A stretch of 64,000 bases of DNA from Sphingobacteriales bacterium (lineage in GTDB: Bacteria; Bacteroidota; Bacteroidia; Chitinophagales; Chitinophagaceae), in NCBI GenBank assembly GCA_016235125.1, contig JACRLZ010000002.1:310001-374000 (forward strand), read 5' to 3'. The translations under genes and the position numbers were made by a program. The number at the start of each line of letters is the position of its first letter. The first letter of the stretch is position 1. Below the pieces are notes generated by a model, which was given only the letters and a program-made list of their open reading frames with translations, ran no database searches and had not been told where the DNA came from. This document shows, piece after piece, positions 50,895 through 57,549 of this stretch.

Positions 50895-52136
50895 GTGTTT
50901 GCCGCATCTGCGCAAATACCCGATCATATTTACAAGCCCAATATTCACACCGTAAAACTTTTTAAATACGGCGACATTTACAGTTACCCGGTTCTGCTGC
51001 TGAATGGCGGCGATCAGCTCGAACTTCATTTTGATGATATGGATGGGGGGATGAAATATTATTATTACACTTTTCAGCTTTGTAATGCAGACTGGACTCC
51101 GGCCAATATCCAGAGCTATGATTACATCAGTGGCTTTCGAAGCAGCCGGATCAGCACTTACCGCAATTCATCTATCATCGCCACCCGGTACACCCATTAC
51201 CAGTTGGTATTTCCCGAAAAAAATCTGATGCCGACCCGTTCGGGAAATTATTTGCTGAAAGTTTTTTTAAACGATGATACATCAAAGCTTGTGTTTACCA
51301 AAAGATTTCTGATCGTAAATAACAAAGCGGCTGTATCGGCACAAGTAATGCAACCATTCAATGCCAATTTTTTCAGAACACATCAGAGGGTTTCAGTGTC
51401 GGTAAATACAGCAAGTGCACAGATCAATGCATTCTCTCCCCAGGATATTAAAGTGGTGGTTCTTCAAAATTATGCATGGCCTTCGGGTACCGTTCTTGAC
51501 AGGCCTACTATATTCAGGGGCAATTATTTTGAATACAGCAATGAAGAGAACACTACATTCCAGGCGGGTAAAGAGTGGCGGTGGATCAACCTGAAGAGCT
51601 TACGATTAATGAGCGACAGGATGCAGCGGATAGTAGACACCGATAAAGTGAAAACAGAAATTTATGTGAAGCCTGATGTGGAAAGAAGACAACAGATATA
51701 TGTTTATTACAGCGATCTTGATGGCTTATATACAATTGAAAACTCTGACGGCACCAATCCTTACTGGCAAGGCGATTATGCTTATGTTCACTTTACTTTC
51801 ATTCCGCCCGGCAACAAAACTTATGAAGGGAAAACTGTTTACCTGTATGGAGAACTGGTGAATTATGAACAGAATGATGCATCAAGAATGATATTTAATG
51901 AAGAAAAAGGAGTTTACGAGAAAGCATTATACCTGAAGCAAGGTTATTACAACTATTCTTATGTGACTCTTACGGATAAGAAAGATGAAAATGTTCAACC
52001 TTCTCTGGAAAATACCGAAGGTAATTATTGGGGAACGGAAAACAGTTACATGGTGATGGTGTATTACCGTCCTTTTGGTGCAAGAGCCGATGAATTAATT
52101 GGTTTTGCAAGGATCAATTCGGCTTTTCAACATTAA
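50895..52136 (+). CDS. Type IX secretion system plug protein (DUF5103)
   Basis: 413 residues from GTG 50895. Matches the T9SS plug family (PF17116): 'PDHIYKPNIHTVKLFKYG', 'YYYTFQLCNADWTPA', 'DYISGFRSS', 'NYFEYSNEENTTFQAG' and 'YRPFGARADELIGFA'. The plug closes the periplasmic side of the SprA translocon. With this GTG the signal peptide is mostly lost; the frame is open upstream to 50853 and encodes 'SIFFFFFAFTVFAASAQ', a proper signal core, but it has no ATG, GTG or TTG; CTG 50856 is the only near-start. The T8-C-T6 tract at 50871-50885 could hide an indel. Confidence 0.85.
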   Translation: MFAASAQIPDHIYKPNIHTVKLFKYGDIYSYPVLLLNGGDQLELHFDDMDGGMKYYYYTFQLCNADWTPANIQSYDYISGFRSSRISTYRNSSIIATRYTHYQLVFPEKNLMPTRSGNYLLKVFLNDDTSKLVFTKRFLIVNNKAAVSAQVMQPFNANFFRTHQRVSVSVNTASAQINAFSPQDIKVVVLQNYAWPSGTVLDRPTIFRGNYFEYSNEENTTFQAGKEWRWINLKSLRLMSDRMQRIVDTDKVKTEIYVKPDVERRQQIYVYYSDLDGLYTIENSDGTNPYWQGDYAYVHFTFIPPGNKTYEGKTVYLYGELVNYEQNDASRMIFNEEKGVYEKALYLKQGYYNYSYVTLTDKKDENVQPSLENTEGNYWGTENSYMVMVYYRPFGARADELIGFARINSAFQH

Positions 52137-52173
52137 CCCCCACTGATAGTTATAAAATTGAAAATTTCTTATT

Positions 52174-52185
52174 CCCCTAAAGGGG
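52174..52185. repeat. CCCCTAAAGGGG palindrome
   Basis: Perfect 12-base palindrome, same core as the repeats at 638 and 3785. It lies 38 bases after the plug gene and may serve as its terminator. Confidence 0.45.
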
Positions 52186-52261
52186 ATTGCCAATTCATTT
52201 TATGCGAATATTAATGCTTTGTGATAGCAAACATCAAACCTTAAATTTACGGCTGCTGCCT

Positions 52262-52269
52262 TATCTTTG
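52262..52269 (+). promoter_or_regulatory. -7 promoter box of the SRP RNA
   Basis: TATCTTTG, a perfect TAnnTTTG, five bases before the mature RNA start. It is identical to the box upstream of the cysteine desulfurase gene. Confidence 0.7.
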
Positions 52270-52273
52270 CAGC

Positions 52274-52374
52274 GGCAGGTCTTACACGACCAGCTCCTGC
52301 TGAACCCTCCCAGGGCCGGAAGGCAGCAAGAGTAGGTGGTTGAGCGGTGCGATGTAATCAGCCTGCCTTTTTTT
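52274..52374 (+). ncRNA. ffs: Signal recognition particle RNA, small bacterial type
   Basis: GGCAGG at 52274-52279 pairs with the complementary end GCCTGCC (52361-52367), followed by seven T (terminator). The apical domain holds the conserved SRP words 'GGCAGCAAGAGTAGG' after 'CCCAGGGCCGGAA', including the GGAA tetraloop and the A-rich internal loop that binds Ffh. Length about 94 bases plus T run, as in 4.5S RNA. Needed for membrane protein targeting. Cassette 3 starts directly after the terminator. Confidence 0.95.
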
Positions 52375-52385
52375 ATTTCAGATTG

Positions 52386-52402
52386 AAGATTGAATATTTT
52401 AT
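52386..52402. repeat. Cassette 3, left arm (GATTGAA words)
   Basis: AAGATTGAATATTTTAT pairs with 52784-52800 at 16 of 17 positions. It begins 12 bases after the T run of the SRP RNA. Confidence 0.7.
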
Positions 52403-52427
52403 TATTTAACCCCTTCATATCTATTTT

Positions 52428-52787
52428 ATGACCGGCATCGAACTTCAATCAAGACTAAAACAATTTGCTTACAGAATAATCCCTCTTTGCGAGTCGCTTC
52501 CTTCCAAAAAAGTTTCAAGGGTCATTGAAGATCAGTTAACAAGATCAGTTTTTTCAGCAGCTGCCAATTATCGGGCTGCTTGTAATGCACAATCGCCAAA
52601 AGCATTTACTTCTAAACTGTCAATAGCTTTTGAAGAAATGGATGAGTCCCTGTTTTGGCTTGAAGTTATAACTGAAATAAAACTGGTAAAGCAGGAAAAG
52701 ATGAAAAGTATTTTAAAGGAAGCAGACGAGTTAACCCGTATTCTTGCATCTTCAAGAAAAACTTCGCAAAAGAAAAGAAAAATATAA
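52428..52787 (+). CDS. Four-helix-bundle protein, S23/intervening-sequence family (cassette 3)
   Basis: 119 residues from ATG 52428. A more distant member of the family: 'LQSRLKQFAYRIIPLCESL' at the start, 'VIEDQLTRSVFSAAANYRAA' in place of the Q-I-x-R-S-S core, and 'SKLSIAFEEMDESLFWLEV'. Helical and basic, ending 'SQKKRKI'. The stop codon lies inside the right arm. It sits between the SRP RNA and transaldolase. No catalytic motif. Confidence 0.85.
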   Translation: MTGIELQSRLKQFAYRIIPLCESLPSKKVSRVIEDQLTRSVFSAAANYRAACNAQSPKAFTSKLSIAFEEMDESLFWLEVITEIKLVKQEKMKSILKEADELTRILASSRKTSQKKRKI

Positions 52788-52800
52788 AATATACAATCTT
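52784..52800. repeat. Cassette 3, right arm
   Basis: Inverted copy of 52386-52402 (16 of 17). It contains the stop codon of the four-helix-bundle gene and ends 15 bases before the transaldolase start. Confidence 0.7.
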
Positions 52801-52815
52801 AAATATTCAATAGAT

Positions 52816-53469
52816 ATGAAATTTTTTATTGACACAGCTAATCTTGCACAGATCAAAGAAGCAAATGAACTGGGAATTTTAGATGGAGTTACCACCAATC
52901 CTTCGCTGATGGCGAAGGAGGGAATCAAAGGACATGATGCCATCATGAATCATTACAAAACCATTTGCGAAATGGTGGATGGCGACATCAGTGCTGAGGT
53001 TATCGCTACTGATTTCAATGGTATAGTTGAGGAAGGAAAAAAATTAGCAGCCATTCATCCAAACATTGTGGTAAAAGTGCCGATGATCAAAGATGGGGTG
53101 AAGGCCATCAAATGGTTTACTGATAATGGGATCAGAACAAACTGTACCCTGGTTTTCTCAGCAGGGCAAGCAATTCTTTGCGCCAAAGCCGGTGCTGCTT
53201 ATGTATCTCCATTCATTGGTCGTATTGATGACAGTGGCTGGGATGGTGTTCAACTGGTTGAGCAGATCAAACATATTTATACTATCCAGGGATTTAAGAC
53301 ACAGGTGCTGGCGGCATCCATCCGCAATCCCAATCATATTATCCGTTGCGCTGAAGTAGGCGCTGATGTTTGCACCTGTCCGCTCGATTCCATTCTTGGC
53401 TTATTAAAGCATCCGCTTACGGATATCGGCCTTGCAAAATTTCTGGAAGATGCTAAAAAAACTCAGTAG
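52816..53469 (+). CDS. Transaldolase / fructose-6-phosphate aldolase, short form
   Basis: 217 residues from ATG 52816; upstream in-frame codons cross the cassette arm. 'FIDTANLAQIKEANELG', 'DGVTTNPSLMAKEG' and Lys87 in 'VVKVPMIKDG' (Schiff-base lysine) define the TalB-like/MipB subfamily of about 215-220 residues. 'YVSPFIGRIDDSGWDG' and 'AASIRNPNHI' are further conserved blocks. Acts in the non-oxidative pentose phosphate pathway as transaldolase or, in some members, as fructose-6-phosphate aldolase. A paired hairpin element follows. Confidence 0.92.
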   Translation: MKFFIDTANLAQIKEANELGILDGVTTNPSLMAKEGIKGHDAIMNHYKTICEMVDGDISAEVIATDFNGIVEEGKKLAAIHPNIVVKVPMIKDGVKAIKWFTDNGIRTNCTLVFSAGQAILCAKAGAAYVSPFIGRIDDSGWDGVQLVEQIKHIYTIQGFKTQVLAASIRNPNHIIRCAEVGADVCTCPLDSILGLLKHPLTDIGLAKFLEDAKKTQ

Positions 53470-53500
53470 TAAACTTACGAGAGGCTATCTCAATCGTATG

Positions 53501-53570
53501 TCAGCCTGAGCCTGTCGAAGGCTGATGTTGTAATTGTCAATATTTCGACAAGCTCAATATGACAATTACA
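53501..53570. repeat. Paired palindromic element, second copy
   Basis: Hairpin 1 (53501-53525): TCAGCC/GGCTGA stem with loop TGAGCCTGTCGAA. Hairpin 2 (53529-53570): TGTAATTGTC-AATAT / AATAT-GACAATTACA with the loop TTCGACAAGCTC. The stems differ from the copy at 22173-22252 but remain paired. Followed by T6 at 53575-53580, between convergent genes. Confidence 0.75.
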
Positions 53571-53591
53571 GCAATTTTTTCGGAAAGCATA

Positions 53592-53990
53592 TTACTTTTT
53601 ATTCTTGTTTTTATTCTTCCCTTTCAGTACTTCGTTTTTGGTAGGCAGTATTTCATCATCTGGTTTTTTCTTTATCCAGATGGTCTTTTCAATTACCATG
53701 AGGGGATTTGATTTTAATGTTGCTCTTACAACTACTTTTTCTTCGATGAAATTGGCATGTATGATGAGCTCATTACCTTCAAAGCTGGCAGTAGGGCAAA
53801 AGAAGATAAGTTCTTTGGAAGTAAGCGGCATCCAGCGGCCATTGGATAGTTTACCATCCACATTGATATAGTTATGCTGTCCTTTTTTCAGGCTGTCAGT
53901 ATAAAGATGGAAAGCGATACTGTCTATCTTTTGAGCATGGAGATAGCCGGAGGCTATTAAAAATAATATGATCAGCCGGAGCTTTTGCAT
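53592..53990 (-). CDS. Exported protein of unknown function
   Basis: 132 residues, signal peptide 1-19 ('MQKLRLIILFLIASGYLHAQ'). The mature part is beta-rich ('SIAFHLYTDSLKKGQHNYINV', shown as 'KGQHNYINVDGKLSNGRW') and ends with a Lys/Asn tail 'KGKNKNKNKK'. Some resemblance to Ig-like lipoprotein domains. I do not recognise a named family. Convergent with transaldolase. Confidence 0.68.
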   Translation of the reverse strand: MQKLRLIILFLIASGYLHAQKIDSIAFHLYTDSLKKGQHNYINVDGKLSNGRWMPLTSKELIFFCPTASFEGNELIIHANFIEEKVVVRATLKSNPLMVIEKTIWIKKKPDDEILPTKNEVLKGKNKNKNKK

Positions 53991-54083
53991 GATATATTCA
54001 AGTCGGTATTTCAGGTAAAAAAGTTGTCACCTCAGTTGTCTATTGTTCCTTCCTTTTGAAACAGGAAGTTACTTTATTATAAT

Positions 54084-54575
54084 TTACCTTTTCCATAATG
54101 TCTTTGATAAAACAGGCCTGCGGGGATGAATGGAATATTTCCTGGCATGAGAAAGGAACAGTGAAGTGAAAGATGCTGATCTCAGCGGTATCAGTGATAC
54201 GAATGCCGGTTGTTCAGGACGGCCACCGGCGCCTAATAAAACAAAAACAGGCCATTCCCTGTTCCGCTGCTGATAGTGGCTGAGCTGCTTTTCCGTACAC
54301 CAGGTTACCTGGTCTTTAAAAAAAGCGGAGCGGTATTTGGCTTCCACATAAAAGATACGGCCGCTGCGTCGGTCACGGAATTGGAAGTCAGGGTCGGCTG
54401 AAAGGACAAAATTTTTATCCTTTGTTTTATAGCCATGTGTCTTTTGAAGCAGGTCGTAACGGGAGTTGCTGAAAAGATATTTTCTTGCATACCGTTCAAA
54501 TTTTTCGCCGGCAGTAAAGGAACGGGGTGTTCCGAATAAAGCTCTCCATAGACGGAATGGTAATGAAAGCAGCAT
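54084..54575 (-). CDS. PD-(D/E)xK nuclease-like protein
   Basis: 163 residues. 'SADPDFQFRDRRSGRIFYVEAKYR' shows the catalytic D-x(n)-E-x-K core (Asp in 'DPDFQF', Glu and Lys in 'VEAKY'); shown in part. N-terminal 'TAGEKFERYARKYLF' is a common first helix of restriction-endonuclease-like domains. 'WCTEKQLSHYQ' follows. Probably a small nuclease or a repair/recombination accessory protein; target unknown. Other nuclease-like genes are nearby (56679). Confidence 0.72.
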   Translation of the reverse strand: MLLSLPFRLWRALFGTPRSFTAGEKFERYARKYLFSNSRYDLLQKTHGYKTKDKNFVLSADPDFQFRDRRSGRIFYVEAKYRSAFFKDQVTWCTEKQLSHYQQRNREWPVFVLLGAGGRPEQPAFVSLIPLRSASFTSLFLSHARKYSIHPRRPVLSKTLWKR

Positions 54576-54680
54576 AGAGTAACAGCGATGTTCCGGAATT
54601 AAAATTACCAGGTCTTTTTATGCTGCGGCAGGCAGCGGGAGAAGAATAACAATGTATTCACAAAACGGAAGAAACCCGTT

Positions 54681-55592
54681 TCATTTTTTCTTCAGTTCCA
54701 GCAGTATCGTTTTTTCCCTGGATGGCATATCACATTGCGCCTTTCCGGAAGTATTATCACTGACCAGAAAAATATTTCCATCCTTATCAACCGTAATTCC
54801 CTCCAGGTTCATACTATAGCCCTGGTCTTTGTATTCATTGGAGATATCAGAGAATTTTTCTACCGGAACATTCTTTAATGTCTCAGCGAGCAGGTTTCCT
54901 TTTTTATCAATGTCTATTGATTCAAGAAACTGCTGACGCAGTTTGCCTTTTGAAAATGATTTCAAACAGAGCAGGCGGTCATTTTCCTTATCATAACAGA
55001 TATCAGAATAACGCCATTGCCTGTTTTCCAGCGGCATCTCCATCATGGATTCATATTTCAGGGAAAAACTGTTGTCCTCGCCGCCGGGCTCAATAGTAAA
55101 AGTGTATATCTGCGAACGGGTCATATCATCATTTCTTTCCCGCAACAGGTAAAATTTATTGTCCCTTTCATTAGCGGCAATACCTTCCATGCCATCTCCG
55201 TCTTTTGATTTGGGTGGAAGGGCAATAGATGTTTCAATTTTTTTCACCGAGCCATTGCTAACATCTGCTTCATAAACGGCCACAGCATTTTCTGAAACCA
55301 TATACAATTTATTCCTGTAAGATGTCATTCCCTCCATTTCAAATTCCTGCGAAACAGCTATAGGTATGCTGTTGATGGTCTTTGTTTCCGGGTCCATGGA
55401 TAAAATCATAGGGCAACGTTCGGAAGCAAAATAGAGTTTACCATCCATATACTTGGTGCCGGAAATGCAAACCTGTTTGTTCAGAGCATCGGGAAGGGGT
55501 ACATGGTTTATTTCATACAGTGGAAGACTTTGCTTCAAAGTAAAAAATGAAAAAACAACAATGACTGCGGCGAATGACAAAAATCGAATCAT
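54681..55592 (-). CDS. Exported beta-propeller protein, SdiA-regulated / esterase-like (phytase-like) type
   Basis: 303 residues with an N-terminal hydrophobic signal (1-19). Repeated propeller strands with 'EFEMEGMTSYRNKLYMVSEN', 'KDGDGMEGIAANERDNKFYLL' and 'NLEGITVDKDGNIFLVSDN' (each shown in part at most 20), the last being the 'EGITxDxxGxxFLVSDN' pattern of PF06977/PF13449 proteins. Periplasmic; no catalytic assignment is safe. Confidence 0.72.
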   Translation of the reverse strand: MIRFLSFAAVIVVFSFFTLKQSLPLYEINHVPLPDALNKQVCISGTKYMDGKLYFASERCPMILSMDPETKTINSIPIAVSQEFEMEGMTSYRNKLYMVSENAVAVYEADVSNGSVKKIETSIALPPKSKDGDGMEGIAANERDNKFYLLRERNDDMTRSQIYTFTIEPGGEDNSFSLKYESMMEMPLENRQWRYSDICYDKENDRLLCLKSFSKGKLRQQFLESIDIDKKGNLLAETLKNVPVEKFSDISNEYKDQGYSMNLEGITVDKDGNIFLVSDNTSGKAQCDMPSREKTILLELKKK

Positions 55593-55687
55593 GGTTTTTG
55601 TTTTTCAGTTGACAGGAAAAAACTATCTGCAAATTTAAATGAAAATTGTGGGAAAATGATGAGTGAGGTGGAGGATTGTGTTGCAAC

Positions 55688-56329
55688 TTAACCGCTGCTT
55701 ATCGTATAACTTTCTTTTTGCCTTACCCAAGAATATGTCAAAAAGAGCAACCCATCTGTGATTTCATGCATCCAATGAACGGCTCCATGCTTTTCAGCAA
55801 GCGGTATAAACTCATCATGTTGCCCAACTGTAAAATTTACTGTTCGTTCTTCTTTGTCCTTCGTTTTCATTGAAGCAAATATTAATTGGTCGCTATAATG
55901 AATATATGCATTTCCTGTATCATAAACTTTCTGTACCCAATCAAAGTTTTCATGTTCGGATATTTTTTCAACCAGTCGAGTATCTGTCATCTTCCGATTG
56001 TTCTTGTCTTTTAACTTTCTAATAGCTGTTCCTCCAATTACTTTAAGTGCAAAATCGTCAATGTTGTAGTCAATCAATTGTGGTGCGTACAGTCTTAGCA
56101 ATGAGTCCAAATGTAAGCGAACCAATGGAGCTGCAGCAATGAAGTTATTATCTCTCATTAGTGCAATGAATCCCCTAAGCAAGTTTACAGATCTATTGAG
56201 TAATCCATTTACGAATATGTCAAAAGTGTAAAAGTGTGGTGGTGTCAATAAGCTTGCTTTTCCCAACTGCGTGAGTGCTTTTATTTTTTCTTCAAGTTCG
56301 TTTAAAAGTTTGTTGATTTGCTCTTGCAT
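55688..56329 (-). CDS. DUF5677-like helical protein of unknown function
   Basis: 213 residues, all-helical and AT-rich in codon use. 'RLHLDSLLRLYAPQLI' and 'DTGNAYIHYSDQLI' resemble DUF5677/HEPN-like proteins, where a R-x4-H or N-x-H is conserved; the likeness is weak. No signal peptide. The gene begins after a 349-bp non-coding stretch and its codon use is unlike that of the flanking metabolic genes, as for the next gene upstream; both look acquired. Confidence 0.55.
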   Translation of the reverse strand: MQEQINKLLNELEEKIKALTQLGKASLLTPPHFYTFDIFVNGLLNRSVNLLRGFIALMRDNNFIAAAPLVRLHLDSLLRLYAPQLIDYNIDDFALKVIGGTAIRKLKDKNNRKMTDTRLVEKISEHENFDWVQKVYDTGNAYIHYSDQLIFASMKTKDKEERTVNFTVGQHDEFIPLAEKHGAVHWMHEITDGLLFLTYSWVRQKESYTISSG

Positions 56330-56678
56330 GTTAAATGGCAGCTAACACATAAATATACGATACTCCTAAAACGGGTGAGAAATTTTATTGCTTGTTTTTC
56401 AACTGTTGCTATTTGCAATCTTTGTTGCAATTAGGGTCATGAAATTTCATTCGCAATTCATGTCGTAGTTGCTATTGAGCAGGGCTTTGCGGGTAGCCAA
56501 AACACCAACGTAAGTAGTTAAACCTTTCGGTTGTTGCTGTTAATCCTGTCTCACATTTCAATGCGTAACCCGCTTACCGGACAGGCAGGCATCAATAGCG
56601 GCATTAAGAGGTCGGCGATTGTCCATGGGCGGAGGGTGAAGTGCATGTTTCATTTTATTTAGACATGGGGTATTTGAA
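56330..56678. other. 349-bp non-coding stretch between two acquired-looking genes
   Basis: No open frame of note. A fragment of the CCTGCC/GGCAGG palindrome lies at 56577-56592. Its internal words (GTTGCTATTTGC, GTAACCCGC/GCGGGTAGC) give weak inverted repeats. A TATATTTA, close to the -7 box, near 56350 on the minus strand could be the promoter of the gene at 55688. Confidence 0.4.
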
Positions 56679-57476
56679 CTAATTAGTTTCCGGATTATTA
56701 TCGTAATTCTCTGAATTTTGTGATTCAAGAACTGTTAATGTTGCTTCTGAGATGACTTCCTTCGTATTTCTTTTTTTTGCCTTAGGGATTTTTGTTGGTT
56801 TTATATTTTCCAGTGCGATTGGTTCGTGAATAATTCTGTTTATCGATGCTTGAATCTCCTCATCTGAAAATTTATTCTTAAATTTTTTCTTAAGAGTTCG
56901 CTTGATAAAATTGGTAACTGGAGTAGCAAGTAAAAGTCCCGCAACATTTAAAGGGTCCAAAGCACATGTTTTATTCCACAGAAGGTTTAGCCCCTTATTT
57001 GATACAGAGTCTTTATGTATATATTGAATTACTTCAATACAGGGTTTTAATTGAGACTGATCTGATAAGTCAAGAGAGAATACTTTACGAGATTCGATTG
57101 GTTTGTTGAAAAGGATTTTATAAAACTCAAAACATTTTCCATTTGTAAGAAGTGCCCATTCAATACCTTCATTAGCACCGTAATTAATTGCTTGCCTGAG
57201 ATGTTTGTCAGACAGAGCAAAAGAAAGTGCCTTTACTTCAACAAGAAACTGTCTTACATCTTTGAGTTGAATCACATAATCAGCGTATGTTCCTCGAATC
57301 ATATATTCAGTTTTCACTTCAGTTATTGGAACATAACCAAGTACATCTGTGAGAAAGGTATTTATCATTAGCCTTGTTCCTGATTCGTCCAGTTCGGTAA
57401 CGTTACCTTGAAGATATTTTTTTGCGTATGATTTTAATGCATTAAGCAGTTTTGCCTTTTTGCTAGAAGTCAGCAT
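56679..57476 (-). CDS. HsdR_N-like nuclease-domain protein (type I restriction R subunit N-terminal fold)
   Basis: 265 residues. 'LMINTFLTDVLGYVP' then 'YADYVIQLKDVRQFLVEVKAL' (shown in part) gives the D-x(n)-E-V-K core of the PF13588 restriction-enzyme R-protein N-terminal domain; 'LRQAINYGANEGIEWALLTNG' is the next conserved block. The helicase part of HsdR is absent, so this is a stand-alone domain protein, with a charged C-terminal tail. Role in DNA degradation or defence is possible but not shown. AT-rich compared with neighbours. Confidence 0.75.
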   Translation of the reverse strand: MLTSSKKAKLLNALKSYAKKYLQGNVTELDESGTRLMINTFLTDVLGYVPITEVKTEYMIRGTYADYVIQLKDVRQFLVEVKALSFALSDKHLRQAINYGANEGIEWALLTNGKCFEFYKILFNKPIESRKVFSLDLSDQSQLKPCIEVIQYIHKDSVSNKGLNLLWNKTCALDPLNVAGLLLATPVTNFIKRTLKKKFKNKFSDEEIQASINRIIHEPIALENIKPTKIPKAKKRNTKEVISEATLTVLESQNSENYDNNPETN

Positions 57477-57549
57477 ATTTGAAGGTTTAATAAGTTAAAA
57501 AGTATAGCCTTGCTTCTAATATTAAATGTACTGCACAATTTTAGAATTA

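Noticed and set aside
50714..50965. 83-codon open frame spanning the permease/plug divergent region
   Set aside because: It is antisense to the permease N-terminus and has no family resemblance; tested as a source of the plug signal peptide but it is in another frame without a suitable start.
56330..56678. Possible integron attachment site between cassettes of acquired genes
   Set aside because: Core words do not match GTTRRRY/RYYYAAC in a paired arrangement and no integrase is present.
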